From positions 112,481 through 176,480 of the forward strand of contig CANITF010000001.1 in assembly GCA_947470515.1 (NCBI GenBank): a DNA stretch of 64,000 bases, in the 5' to 3' direction. This DNA comes from Flavobacteriales bacterium. GTDB taxonomy: Bacteria > Bacteroidota > Bacteroidia > Flavobacteriales_D > Crocinitomicaceae. The position numbers were made by a program, and so were the translations under genes. Of the stretch, positions 10,454 through 19,542 are shown piece by piece (position 1 is the first letter of the stretch; the number at the start of each line of letters is the position of its first letter). The notes below the pieces were generated by a model, which worked only from the letters and a program-made list of their open reading frames with translations, was not told where the DNA came from and searched no databases.

Positions 10454-11746
10454 ATGAAATACGATAGAATTGATAAACAATTATATATAAAAAACAGAGC
10501 CAGTTTTAAACAATTGATGGAACCAAATTCCTTGGCAGTTTTTAATTCAAACGATATTTTTCCAATAAGTGCAGATAGTACAATGCCTTTTCAGCAACAC
10601 AGAGATATTTTATTTCTTTCTGGCGTTGATCAAGAGGAAAGTATATTAGTGATTTTTCCAGACAGTAAGAATGAAGCACACAAAGAAGTTCTTTTCTTGA
10701 AAGAAACGAGTGATTTAATAGCTGTTTGGGAAGGTGAAAAACTCAACAAAGAACAAGCATTTGAAGTTTCAGGAATAAAAACTGTTTATTGGTTGAATCA
10801 ATTCCCAGTAATGTTTAAGCAAATGATGGCGGACGCATCAAACGTTTATATCAATACAAACGAACATTTACGCGCAAATACGGAAGTTGAAACGCGAGAA
10901 GATCGTTTTATCAAACAATTGAAAAGCGATTATCCTGCACATCAAGTGAGAAAAAGTGCTCCAATTATGCACCGCATTCGTTCTATAAAAGATGCTATTG
11001 AAATCGAATTGTTGCAAAAAGCATGTAAAATAACTGAAGCCGGTGTTCGCCGTTTACTTTCCTACATTAAACCAGGTGTGTGGGAATATGAAATTGAAGC
11101 TGAATTGGCGCACGAATTTTTAAGAAATCGCTCTAAAGGGTTTGCATATACGCCGATTATTGCATCTGGAAAAAATGCGTGTGTTTTGCATTACATTGAA
11201 AACAATCAACAATGTAAGGATGGTGATGTTATTTTGTTGGATGTTGGTGCTGAATATGCAAATTATGCTTCCGATTTAACACGCTGCATTCCTGTAAATG
11301 GAAGGTTTACTGCGCGACAAAAAGAAGTTTACAATGCTGTATTGCACGTGAAGAAATCTGCTGAAAAATTATTGGTTCCAGGAACAATTATGGCAGATTA
11401 CCAAAAAGAAGTAGGTAGAATCATGGAAGGTCAATTACTTAATTTAGGATTGATTAGCCAATTAGACATCACCAACCAAAACCCAGAATGGCCAGCATAT
11501 AAGAAATATTTCATGCACGGAACTTCACATTTCATGGGGCTTGATACCCACGATGTTGGTTTGTGGAACGAACCAATTAAAGCTGGAATGGTCTTCACGT
11601 GCGAACCTGGAATTTATATTCCAGAAGAAGGTTTAGGAATTCGTTTAGAAGATGATTTAGTAGTGCAGGAATCTGGTGCGCCTTTCAATTTGATGAAAGA
11701 TATTCCACTAGAGGCAGAGGAAATTGAGACATTGATGAATGAATAA
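10454..11746 (+). CDS. pepP: Xaa-Pro aminopeptidase (aminopeptidase P family)
   Basis: This cytosolic metallopeptidase removes N-terminal residues that precede proline. The 430-residue length matches the family: an N-terminal domain (about 1-165) and a pita-bread catalytic domain. Metal ligands are visible as L-L-D-V-G-A-E (first Asp), S-D-L-T-R-C (second Asp), the His of M-H-G-T-S-H-F-M-G-L-D-T-H-D, the Glu of C-E-P-G-I-Y and the Glu of R-L-E-D-D. The downstream hydrolase start shares the last base of this stop codon (TAATG), so the two genes form a tightly coupled pair. Confidence 0.94.
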   Translation: MKYDRIDKQLYIKNRASFKQLMEPNSLAVFNSNDIFPISADSTMPFQQHRDILFLSGVDQEESILVIFPDSKNEAHKEVLFLKETSDLIAVWEGEKLNKEQAFEVSGIKTVYWLNQFPVMFKQMMADASNVYINTNEHLRANTEVETREDRFIKQLKSDYPAHQVRKSAPIMHRIRSIKDAIEIELLQKACKITEAGVRRLLSYIKPGVWEYEIEAELAHEFLRNRSKGFAYTPIIASGKNACVLHYIENNQQCKDGDVILLDVGAEYANYASDLTRCIPVNGRFTARQKEVYNAVLHVKKSAEKLLVPGTIMADYQKEVGRIMEGQLLNLGLISQLDITNQNPEWPAYKKYFMHGTSHFMGLDTHDVGLWNEPIKAGMVFTCEPGIYIPEEGLGIRLEDDLVVQESGAPFNLMKDIPLEAEEIETLMNE

Positions 11747-12516
11747 TGGATTGGATAAATAAATTAAATTACAGGGTATTTGGAAACGGATACCCTGTTG
11801 TTTTTCTACACGGTTTTTTAGAATCAACAACCATGTGGAATTACCTTGAGCTTGAAAAAGCACCTTTTCAATCCATTTTAATAGATCTTCCAGGTCATGG
11901 TAATTCTGGTTTAAACGATTCAACTGAATCGCCATCAATGAAATACATGGCCCAGGAGGTTGTAAAATTGTTGAAGGAATTAAATATTGACGAATACCAT
12001 GTTGTTGGTCATTCTATGGGCGGTTATGTTGCGCTAGAAGTAAAAGAGTTGGATCCGAAATGTAAAAAGGTTGTGTTGCTTAACTCAAATTTTTGGGAAG
12101 ATCCAGTTGAAAAGAAAAAAGACCGTGTTCGAATTGCAGACATCGTTTTAAAAGCGAAAGAGTTGTTTGTGAATGAAGCAATTCCTGGTCTTTTTTACCG
12201 CCACAATCGGAAAAACTCTGTCATAATTGAATTGATAAAAGAAGCTAAAAAAATGGAAGCTGCATCCATTGCCTATGCTTCACTAGCGATGAGAAATAGA
12301 GAAGATAAGTCAACATTGGTTAAGGGAAATCCTGCTGATTTTTTAATTCTTCATGGAAAACATGATCCAATCATTTCAACCGAAAAATGGCAAAGTGAAT
12401 TAAAAGATATGCCAGTTTCGTTTGAAATCATTGAAGATGCCGGACACATGTCGCACATTGAAAATCCAACGAAAATCCTTAAAAGTATTATTGATTTTTT
12501 AGGCTTCATTAAATAG
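11746..12516 (+). CDS. Alpha/beta-fold hydrolase
   Basis: A 256-residue serine hydrolase of the BioH/esterase type. The oxyanion-hole motif is V-F-L-H-G-F-L-E near 19-26, the nucleophile elbow is G-H-S-M-G-G (Ser about 91), and the acid and base are likely the Asp in H-G-K-H-D-P-I and the His in A-G-H-M-S-H. The substrate cannot be read from the sequence. It is translationally coupled to pepP. The last codons of this gene (D-F-L-G-F-I-K-stop) are copied 339 bp downstream as part of an intergenic duplication. Confidence 0.9.
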   Translation: MDWINKLNYRVFGNGYPVVFLHGFLESTTMWNYLELEKAPFQSILIDLPGHGNSGLNDSTESPSMKYMAQEVVKLLKELNIDEYHVVGHSMGGYVALEVKELDPKCKKVVLLNSNFWEDPVEKKKDRVRIADIVLKAKELFVNEAIPGLFYRHNRKNSVIIELIKEAKKMEAASIAYASLAMRNREDKSTLVKGNPADFLILHGKHDPIISTEKWQSELKDMPVSFEIIEDAGHMSHIENPTKILKSIIDFLGFIK

Positions 12517-12770
12517 AAATAACTTTCTTTCCTTTGCATTGATTAAGAATTTAAAAATGTGAGCCTTATTGGTTCTTTGGATATGCTTAGTTCTTTTTTG
12601 TCCATGAATTTAAAAATTTCAATGGCTAATGTCCCATAGGGACTAAATAGCTCTAGCAAATTTTAATTTGCGCAATTATTTTATTCCTTAGGGGTTATGC
12701 ATTTTTAATCCAAAGTAATCATATTAGTCAGAAAATAACAAAAAAAACGGACCCCTTAGTTTCAGTATTG
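12482..12770. repeat. Direct duplication, copy 1 (includes the 3' end of the hydrolase gene)
   Basis: This segment, from the last 11 or so codons of the hydrolase gene through a repeat element to a hairpin remnant (ACGGACCCCTTAGTTTC), is repeated 339 bp downstream at 12821-13122. The first 200 bp match almost perfectly; the last 90 bp have diverged with small indels. Confidence 0.88.
12631..12706 (+). repeat. REP-like palindromic element, copy B
   Basis: GTCCCATAGGGAC, CTCTAGCAAATTTTAATTTG, CGCA and a degenerate second palindrome (TTCCTTAGGGGTT) in the same order as the other copies. It lies inside duplication copy 1. Confidence 0.8.
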
Positions 12771-12773
12771 CAT

Positions 12774-12820
12774 GTCCCATAGGGACTAAATAGTTCAGGG
12801 AAATTTTAATTTGCGCAATA
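12774..12820 (+). repeat. REP-like palindromic element, copy C (truncated)
   Basis: GTCCCATAGGGAC and AAATTTTAATTTGCGCAA are present, but the CTAGC part of the centre has changed to TCAGGG and the second short palindrome is absent. It sits exactly between the two copies of the duplication. Confidence 0.75.
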
Positions 12821-12969
12821 AAAGTATTGTTGATTTTTTAGGCTTCATTAAATAGAAATAGCTTCCCATCCTTTGCATTGATTAAGAATTTAAAAATGAG
12901 AGCCTTATTGGTTCTTTGGATATGCTTAGTTCTTTTTTGTCCATGAATTTAAAAATTTCAATGGCTAAT

Positions 12970-13047
12970 GTCCCGTAGGGACTAAATAGCTCTAGCAAAT
13001 TTTAATTTGCGCAATTTTTTTATCCCATAGGGATTATACCTTTTTAA
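12970..13047 (+). repeat. REP-like palindromic element, copy D
   Basis: The most complete of the local copies: GTCCCGTAGGGAC, CTCTAGCAAATTTTAATTTG, CGCA, a T-run, ATCCCATAGGGAT and TATACCTTTTTAA. It matches the inverted copy at 1291-1364 over its whole length. Confidence 0.82.
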
Positions 13048-13093
13048 TTTCTATGAACCTAAATTGTAAGCGTATTAGTTGGAAAATAGCAAC

Positions 13094-13122
13094 AAAAAAA
13101 AACGGAAACCTTAGTTCCCGTT
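13094..13122 (-). terminator. Minus-strand intrinsic terminator with no gene in front of it
   Basis: Read on the minus strand: AACGGGAAC, loop TAAG, GTTTCCGTT (9-bp stem with one G-T pair), then a T-run. The next minus-strand gene upstream of it is many kilobases away, so it can only stop antisense transcription. A decayed version is in duplication copy 1 near 12745-12766. Confidence 0.65.
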
Positions 13123-13395
13123 ATCATTAAATATCCAACAAGTTTGTTTGATGAAGTGTACATTTTTAAGCATAAGCAATTAGGTTAAATACGTTCAATA
13201 TTCCGAAGATAATTGATCTTTCCTTTAGACTTAGAAAAAAAACTTGAAGTGTAATTGAGGTGTATTAATCGGGAGTAAATTTTATGTTAAAGGGGGCATA
13301 TCCTGTTTTAAATACATATAAAATTGCGACTACTTTAGTATTAAATAGTATATTCGAATAGAGGAAATTTAATCCTTACTTTTAACACTAAAACT

Positions 13396-14175
13396 ATGAA
13401 ACTTAGAGCAATTATTGTCGACGATGAAGAATTCGCAAGAAAGAATCTTATTATGTTGCTTGAGGAATACTGTCCTGATATTGAGATTATTGGAGAGGCC
13501 TCTAGAAAAAGTCAAGCAAAAGCAATTATTGAATCTTCAAAACCAGATGTTGTGTTTTTAGATATTCGAATGCCCTCAGGTGCAGAAGGATTTGAATTGT
13601 TGGATGAATTAGAAGAAAAAGATTTTCAAGTTGTTTTTGTTACAGCATTCAAAGATTATGCAATCAAAGCGTTCAATGCAAGTGCTGTCTATTACTTGCT
13701 CAAACCAATCGATATAGAAGAATTACAAACTGCAGTAGAAAAGTTGCAAGAAACCAAGAAAATCTTCACGGACGAACCACAAAATTTCAACACGTACTTC
13801 AGTTCGCTAAAAAATCTGTCTGATACATTATTACGCAATAAGCCGAATAATCGAATTGCAATTAGTCATACAAAAGGGCTAAAAATCGTAGAAGACGATT
13901 CTATAACGCATTTAGAAGCAAATGGAAATTGTACCACTATTTATTTCAAAGAAGGACCTCGTTATTTAGATACGCGTACGTTAAAAACATATGAAAATAT
14001 TCTTAACCCGAGCAAATTTTTTAGAATTCATAAGTCGCATATTATAAATTTAGATATGCTTTCAGATTATGTAAATGAAGACGGTCACTTTGCAATTTTG
14101 AAAAATGGGTTGCGTGTGCCAGTTGCAAGAAATAGAGTAACAGAATTTGTAAAAATGTTGAAATTGCCAAAATGA
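13396..14175 (+). CDS. LytTR-type response regulator
   Basis: A 259-residue LytR/AlgR-family DNA-binding response regulator. The receiver domain (1-125) has the acidic pocket D-D-E-E (9-12), the phosphorylation site Asp56 (V-V-F-L-D-I-R-M-P), Thr in F-V-T-A-F and Lys in L-L-K-P. A LytTR DNA-binding domain covers about 150-255 (I-S-H-T-K-G-L-K-I-V, F-F-R-I-H-K-S-H-I-I-N). Its stop overlaps the start of the histidine kinase gene by 4 bp (ATGA), so the pair is a cognate two-component system. Target genes are not evident; the small lipoprotein gene downstream is one candidate. Confidence 0.94.
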   Translation: MKLRAIIVDDEEFARKNLIMLLEEYCPDIEIIGEASRKSQAKAIIESSKPDVVFLDIRMPSGAEGFELLDELEEKDFQVVFVTAFKDYAIKAFNASAVYYLLKPIDIEELQTAVEKLQETKKIFTDEPQNFNTYFSSLKNLSDTLLRNKPNNRIAISHTKGLKIVEDDSITHLEANGNCTTIYFKEGPRYLDTRTLKTYENILNPSKFFRIHKSHIINLDMLSDYVNEDGHFAILKNGLRVPVARNRVTEFVKMLKLPK

Positions 14176-17162
14176 TAAAAAGTTTAAGTTTATTTCTTAT
14201 TATTTTCTTTTTTGTTATTAACGCAAGTGCACAGCGGTACTCATTCTTAACATATAATACTGCTCAAGGATTACCTCAATCTCAAGTAAATTCTATAACA
14301 CAGGATAATGACGGTTATTTGTGGGTCGGAACTTTGGGCGGACTAGCAAAATTTAATGGAAAGGATTTTCAATCGTATTCCACTGAAAATGGAATCTTAA
14401 ATAACCGAGTAAAACTTATAAAAAGTATTGGGGATGCAATTTGGGTTGGTCATGAAGGGGGCGTTTCCAAAATTCAAAACAACAAAATCAGTAAATGGGC
14501 ATTTAGCCAAGATTTTAAAACGACGTCTGTTTCAGAAATAGTCGTTTTCAAAAATCGAATAATTGTTGCTTCCAATGGAGGTGGATTATTTGAACTAAGA
14601 AATAATCAATTAGTGCAACTCAAGATAAATGGAGGGTCAAAAGTTGTTTTCAATTTAGCAGAACAAGCTCAAATTCAATTGTATCAGGAAGATGATTTGA
14701 GTATCCGTGATTTGTTGATTTTTGAAAATCACCTTTATATTGGAACAAGAGCCGGAGTTATTAAAACTTCTGATTTAAAAACGTTTCGACACATTAAAGC
14801 TTTGGATGATTATAATGTTTCAGGAATCGAAAAGCAAGGGAATAAGTTATTTATAACAACCTTCAAAGATGGATTGCTGGAGTACGGATTATCAACTGAG
14901 AAAGTAAATATAATACAAGGGATTGATTCTTTATTGAGCTTACGAGGATGCCTGTTCGATTCCAAAGGAAACTTATGGATTAACACGAATGGTGGTGTAT
15001 ATCGAATTAAAGATGGGAGAATTAACCTACAACTCAATCAAGACAATGGAATGCCAATGGAAAGCATTCGTTGCATTTTTGAAGATAAAAAAGGGAATCT
15101 TTGGATGGGTAGTGATGGGAAAGGGCTTATGAGATTTCCTGGTGAAATGTTCGTTTATTTCGATGAAAACACGAATATGACATCTGGATTGGCATTAAAC
15201 ATGAATCAAGATCTCTATGGAAATTATTGGATTGGCACTTTTGATGGTGGGTTAATGCAAATGACTAAGAACAAAGAAATAATACCTATAATTCTCGAAA
15301 ACAGCAGTACTATTTGGACTTCAATGTTGAATGTTGATGGATTAAATTGGTTCGGTACAGGTTCTGGATTAGTTGCTTTGAAAGGAACAAATGTTCAGAA
15401 AACACTTTATACGGAAGACGGTTTGCCTGGAGATAAGATTACAGCACTTTTAAAAATGTCTGCTAATTCCTTTTATATCGGCGGAAGTAACGGTGTCTCT
15501 TTTTATAACAAAGGAAAAATAAAGCCGGTGAACAATGAAGAAGTAACCAACGTTCGGGATTTTTGTCAGATTGGAGAAAACATCTATTGTGCAACAGATA
15601 AAGGTTTGTTTCTAATAAAATCGAACCGACTAGAGCTTCAAAATAGATTTAAAAAGACCATTTATTCGCTGGAAAAAGATAGTTTCAATTCTTTATGGAT
15701 CGCAACTGAGGAAGGCTTGTATTGTCTTAAAAATGGGCAAATTAAACAAGTGCTTTTTTCTAAAGTGCCATCTTCAAATTACATTAATTTCTTAAATTAT
15801 TCGAATCAGCAGCTGTATGTTGGAACCAACAACGGAATTTTTGTGCTTTCAGATTTGGAAAAGAAATTGATTTCAGTAGTGAATTATGGAATTGCGGAAG
15901 GTGTTGTTGATCTTGAGACAAATATTAATTCAAGTTTTATTGACAGAAATGGCCGACTTTGGTTTGGAACAGCATCAGGCTTAGTTAGCTTTTTACCTAT
16001 AAAACATGACAAAGGGTTTTCTTCGCCGATATTAATTTTGAAACATATTTTAATTAATTATCAACGTATAGAATTCTCAAAATATGCAGATGGTATTGAT
16101 AAAAATGGGTTGCCAATAAACTTAAAATTACCCTATTCTAAAAACAACCTGACTTTTGAAATGGATGGTATATCACTAGCTAATTATCCAGGAATGCAAT
16201 TTCAGTTTTGGCTAGAAGGGCAAGACAATAATTGGTCCCCACTAAATAATAATACGACAATTACATTTAGCGGTTTAGCTGCTGGAAATTACATATTGCA
16301 TGCGCGTTGTGTTGACTCAAAAGGAATTGCTTCCGAAGAAATAAAATTCGAATTCGTCGTAAAACAAGCATTTTATAAAACGTGGTGGTTCCTGTTAGTC
16401 GTCTTAGTTTTATTGGCATATTTCGTCTTCAGAATTTTCAGATTTAGATTAAAACGAGAAAGAGAGACCAACGAGAAAGAAAAAATGGGCTATAAATCAA
16501 GATTACTAGCATTAGAACAAAAATCGCTCAATGCAAGTATGAATCGTCATTTTATCTTTAATTCTCTCAATTCAATTCAATATTTCATCAATACACAAGA
16601 CCGCTTATCTGCAAATCGTTTTCTGACGAACTTTGCTAAGTTGATTCGTAAAAATTTGGATTCATCAGACGATGGAAATCTTGTTTCACTAAGCCAGGAA
16701 CTTGAGCGACTTGAATTATATATGTCTCTTGAAGCAATGCGCTTTAAAGATAGATTTGATTATCAGATAAATTGTGATGAAAATATTGATACTGAATCTA
16801 TTATTATACCTGCGATGATGTTGCAACCTTTTATTGAAAACAGCATTATTCACGGTATTTTACCAGAAGAAACAAAAAAGGGATTAATTACTTTAGATAT
16901 CACTTTAAGAGGAGAAATGTTGACTATTAAAATTGAAGATAATGGTGTTGGATTCGAAACAAGTATGAACAGTAAAACCAACTATGATGGTGATCATCGC
17001 TCGCAAGGAATGGAAATCACCAAAAAACGGATAGAACTTCTTAAGATCCTTTCAAACAAAATTTTTGAAATTAATGGCCCCGTTCAAACACGAAATAACA
17101 ACAGTTCAATCAAAGGAACATGCGTTACACTAAAATTTCAGATAGAAAATTTGGATAATTAG
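14172..17162 (+). CDS. Propeller-sensor histidine kinase (Reg_prop/Y_Y_Y, LytS-type kinase)
   Basis: A 996-residue membrane sensor kinase. A signal peptide (1-20) exports a large sensor region (about 25-640) built of two-component-regulator-propeller repeats such as G-Y-L-W-V-G-T-L-G-G-L-A-K-F and G-N-L-W-M-G-S-D-G. A Y_Y_Y domain (about 655-733) and one membrane helix (about 737-757) follow. A short coiled coil leads to a His_kinase domain of the LytS type with the phospho-acceptor His793 (M-N-R-H-F-I-F-N-S-L-N) and an ATPase domain (E-N-S-I-I-H-G, E-D-N-G-V-G-F). It should phosphorylate the overlapping LytTR regulator. The ligand is unknown; related sensors in Bacteroides detect glycans, but no glycan-use genes are nearby. 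Confidence 0.93.
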   Translation: MIKSLSLFLIIFFFVINASAQRYSFLTYNTAQGLPQSQVNSITQDNDGYLWVGTLGGLAKFNGKDFQSYSTENGILNNRVKLIKSIGDAIWVGHEGGVSKIQNNKISKWAFSQDFKTTSVSEIVVFKNRIIVASNGGGLFELRNNQLVQLKINGGSKVVFNLAEQAQIQLYQEDDLSIRDLLIFENHLYIGTRAGVIKTSDLKTFRHIKALDDYNVSGIEKQGNKLFITTFKDGLLEYGLSTEKVNIIQGIDSLLSLRGCLFDSKGNLWINTNGGVYRIKDGRINLQLNQDNGMPMESIRCIFEDKKGNLWMGSDGKGLMRFPGEMFVYFDENTNMTSGLALNMNQDLYGNYWIGTFDGGLMQMTKNKEIIPIILENSSTIWTSMLNVDGLNWFGTGSGLVALKGTNVQKTLYTEDGLPGDKITALLKMSANSFYIGGSNGVSFYNKGKIKPVNNEEVTNVRDFCQIGENIYCATDKGLFLIKSNRLELQNRFKKTIYSLEKDSFNSLWIATEEGLYCLKNGQIKQVLFSKVPSSNYINFLNYSNQQLYVGTNNGIFVLSDLEKKLISVVNYGIAEGVVDLETNINSSFIDRNGRLWFGTASGLVSFLPIKHDKGFSSPILILKHILINYQRIEFSKYADGIDKNGLPINLKLPYSKNNLTFEMDGISLANYPGMQFQFWLEGQDNNWSPLNNNTTITFSGLAAGNYILHARCVDSKGIASEEIKFEFVVKQAFYKTWWFLLVVLVLLAYFVFRIFRFRLKRERETNEKEKMGYKSRLLALEQKSLNASMNRHFIFNSLNSIQYFINTQDRLSANRFLTNFAKLIRKNLDSSDDGNLVSLSQELERLELYMSLEAMRFKDRFDYQINCDENIDTESIIIPAMMLQPFIENSIIHGILPEETKKGLITLDITLRGEMLTIKIEDNGVGFETSMNSKTNYDGDHRSQGMEITKKRIELLKILSNKIFEINGPVQTRNNNSSIKGTCVTLKFQIENLDN

Positions 17163-17200
17163 AATTTAAGTAATATGTTTGTTTACATAAAGTTACAGAG

Positions 17201-17419
17201 ATGAAGAAAGTTATTTTTATAGCGGTTGTTGCAGTTGGGTTTTTTGCTGTTTCTTGTACTAAAGAAAATATTCGTCCATGTATGCACAATTCGAATTCAG
17301 ATATTCCAGTTTGGTCTTCAAAATCAAACGAAGGAATAGATGATGAATCTGGAGATGTGGGAGGTATAACGGACCCAAATACGGATCCTGATGAAACTAA
17401 AAGAAAAAAACATTTATAA
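17201..17419 (+). CDS. Small lipoprotein, unknown function
   Basis: A 72-residue protein with a lipobox ending F-A-V-S-C (Cys19), so a lipidated mature peptide of about 54 residues. The mature part is acidic in the middle (D-D-E-S-G-D, D-P-N-T-D-P-D-E) and ends in a basic tail, K-R-K-K-H-L. It starts 38 bp after the sensor kinase and is followed directly by a strong terminator, so it is probably the last gene of the two-component operon. No family recognised; an accessory or feedback role is only a guess from position. Confidence 0.7.
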   Translation: MKKVIFIAVVAVGFFAVSCTKENIRPCMHNSNSDIPVWSSKSNEGIDDESGDVGGITDPNTDPDETKRKKHL

Positions 17420-17425
17420 TAAATT

Positions 17426-17452
17426 AAAGCCTTGTTTATCAAGGCTTTTTTT
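17426..17452 (+). terminator. Intrinsic terminator of the two-component operon
   Basis: AAAGCCTTG, loop TTTAT, CAAGGCTTT, then TTTT. The stem is perfect and begins 7 bp after the small lipoprotein stop. Confidence 0.92.
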
Positions 17453-17566
17453 ATGTCGAAAGAGTACGGTTTAATAAATAAAATAGACACTTCAAAAACT
17501 GATTGATTTTATGTGAAATCCTTTTATTAAATTAGATTACAGGTAATTTATTAAAAGAATTTATAC

Positions 17567-19135
17567 ATGCCTACAAAAGTCAAAGAAGGATTATTTGAAT
17601 TAATCAAATCTCTTTCAAAATCGGAAAAAAGATATTTTAAATTGATTTCATCACGGCATAAGATAGGTGATGAAAATAATTATGTCCGATTGTTCGATTA
17701 TATTGCCAAACAAGCCGAATATGATGAAGAGGAACTTTTTAAAGAATTTAAAAACGAACCCTTTTTAAATAGATTTTCCATTACTAAAAAACGATTATAT
17801 GACCATGTATTAAGCGCTTTAGATGCTTTTTATTCCTCCACATCAATTGATGCTCAAATTTATAAATTAATGCACAGTGCCGAAATTTTGTATACAAAAT
17901 CGCTCTATAATCAATGTGGCAGAATCTTAAGAAGCGCTGAAAAATTTGCAGAAAAAAATGAGCGTCACACACTGCTTATGGAAATTAGGAGGAAAAAGAA
18001 AAAACTTCTTGAAAATAACGGATATAGTGATGTTAGTACTGATGATTTAAAGGAAATAGAACAAGAAGACACACTGATTATGAGGCAATTGGAGCTTTAT
18101 AACCAATTGTGGAAAATTAAGAGTGATTTATTTTTTCAACTTTCACGAAAGGGAAAGGCACGCTCTGATGAGGAAAGAGAGCAATTTAAAAGTATTTTCA
18201 AACAATTACCTGAAAATTTAAAAACAACTGAATTACCCTTTGATTCCGCTTATTTGTATAATCATATTCGAAGCGCATATTGGTTTGCTAGTGGTGATTT
18301 TGAAAAAAGTTATAGCTACATTAAAGCAAATCTCAAGACATTTGAAGAGCGAGAAGGCGCTATCGAATCTAATTTGAATAGTTATTTTTCACTGCTCACA
18401 AATGCAATTTATGTTTCAGAAGAGTTGGGATATCAAGTCGACTCCACTGCATTTTTGAAGAGATTAAAGGAAATTCCACATAAATACACATTAGAACAAA
18501 ATGAAGATTTACAAATTAAACTTTTTGCAAGTACAAGCAGTATCGAGTTGTCTGTTTTAACCCATAGAGGGGAATATCAAAAAGCAGAAAGCTCAATTGG
18601 TGCTATAGAAAAAGGGTTGCAATTATTTGGTGAAAAAATATCTCCTGTTAGAAAAGCATTTATTCAATTTAAAATCGCTACTATAAAACTTGGACAAAAA
18701 GATTTTTCTGGCGCTTTGAAATGGATTAATAAAATTTTGAATGATACTGAGTTGGATGACAGCGAAGACATACTTTCGTATACCCATATTTTGGATTTAC
18801 TTGCTCATCTTGAACTAAAGCACACTGAATTTCTCCCTTATTCTTTGAAAAGTACCTTGAGATTTTTAAAATCAAGAAATAGACTTTACGCTTTTGAAAA
18901 AGTATTTCTTCAATTTGTTTCTAAACGGATAAAATGCACTAACAATATTGACGCAGAAGAACTTTGGGAGGAACTTTACAAGGAGCTTTCTGCTATCAAA
19001 GACGATTCTTTTGAAGGCTTAGCAATGGAATATTTTGACTTTATCTCCTGGGCAGAATCGAAAATTAGGAAAACTTCATTTATTGAAATAGTTTCAGGAA
19101 AATACCATATGAAATATAAGAAACCAGTATCTTAA
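17567..19135 (+). CDS. Hypothetical helical-repeat protein, 522 residues
   Basis: No catalytic motif or signal peptide was found, so it is probably cytosolic. The sequence is almost all helical and highly charged, with pairs of helices spaced like tetratricopeptide repeats (for example about 110-145, 270-300 and 365-395). The N-terminal part, with K-S-L-S-K-S-E-K-R-Y-F-K and then F-S-I-T-K-K-R-L-Y-D-H-V-L, is the most conserved-looking segment and may be a small helical domain. It lies between a terminator and a truncated haemoglobin gene 37 bp downstream. A protein-protein scaffold role is plausible but not shown. Confidence 0.75.
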   Translation: MPTKVKEGLFELIKSLSKSEKRYFKLISSRHKIGDENNYVRLFDYIAKQAEYDEEELFKEFKNEPFLNRFSITKKRLYDHVLSALDAFYSSTSIDAQIYKLMHSAEILYTKSLYNQCGRILRSAEKFAEKNERHTLLMEIRRKKKKLLENNGYSDVSTDDLKEIEQEDTLIMRQLELYNQLWKIKSDLFFQLSRKGKARSDEEREQFKSIFKQLPENLKTTELPFDSAYLYNHIRSAYWFASGDFEKSYSYIKANLKTFEEREGAIESNLNSYFSLLTNAIYVSEELGYQVDSTAFLKRLKEIPHKYTLEQNEDLQIKLFASTSSIELSVLTHRGEYQKAESSIGAIEKGLQLFGEKISPVRKAFIQFKIATIKLGQKDFSGALKWINKILNDTELDDSEDILSYTHILDLLAHLELKHTEFLPYSLKSTLRFLKSRNRLYAFEKVFLQFVSKRIKCTNNIDAEELWEELYKELSAIKDDSFEGLAMEYFDFISWAESKIRKTSFIEIVSGKYHMKYKKPVS

Positions 19136-19172
19136 GCCTGAATTATTCCTACTCATCTCAACTTATAAGGTT

Positions 19173-19520
19173 ATGAAAGATATAGAAACGCGCTCAGATA
19201 TTGAAAATATGGTTAATATGTTTTACGATAAAATTGTAAAGGACAACTTATTGTCACCCTTTTTTAAAAATTTGAATTTCGAAAAACATTTACCGAAAAT
19301 GGTTGATTTTTTGGCGTTTGTGCTTTTGGATGAGGTTGGATATGCTACAAATGTTACCGAAAAGCACCTTCAAATGGCATTAAAAAAAGAACATTTTGCA
19401 CAATGGTTGAAGCTGTTTAATGAAACAATTAATCAAAACTGGGTTGGTGAAAAAGCAAATTTGGCGAAAGAAAGGGCCTACTTAATCGGCTGGACTATTG
19501 AAAGTAAAATGGTGAAATAA
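19173..19520 (+). CDS. Group III truncated haemoglobin
   Basis: A 115-residue small globin of the 2-over-2 fold. The family-typical proximal histidine is His74 in K-K-E-H-F-A-Q-W-L-K-L-F, and the C-terminus (Y-L-I-G-W-T-I-E-S-K) matches helix H of group III proteins. Such globins bind O2, NO or related ligands through haem; the physiological ligand of group III members is generally unclear. It is slightly shorter than the usual 125-140 residues, but no end is obviously cut. It is convergent with murI. Confidence 0.87.
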   Translation: MKDIETRSDIENMVNMFYDKIVKDNLLSPFFKNLNFEKHLPKMVDFLAFVLLDEVGYATNVTEKHLQMALKKEHFAQWLKLFNETINQNWVGEKANLAKERAYLIGWTIESKMVK

Positions 19521-19542
19521 GTGTAAATGGAAAATGCTATTT

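Larger units (their letters stand above)
12821..13122. repeat. Direct duplication, copy 2 (with hydrolase gene tail)
   Basis: This begins AAAGTATTGTTGATTTTTTA and still reads I-V-D-F-L-G-F-I-K-stop, the C-terminus of the hydrolase, although no gene precedes it. It continues through REP-like copy D to the hairpin at 13094-13122. Confidence 0.88.
12517..13395. other. 879-bp repeat-rich intergenic region
   Basis: It holds two copies of a roughly 290-bp duplication and three copies of the REP-like element. No intact gene was found. The part from 13123 to 13395, just before the response regulator, is AT-rich and shows no clear promoter, repeat or hairpin. Confidence 0.7.
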
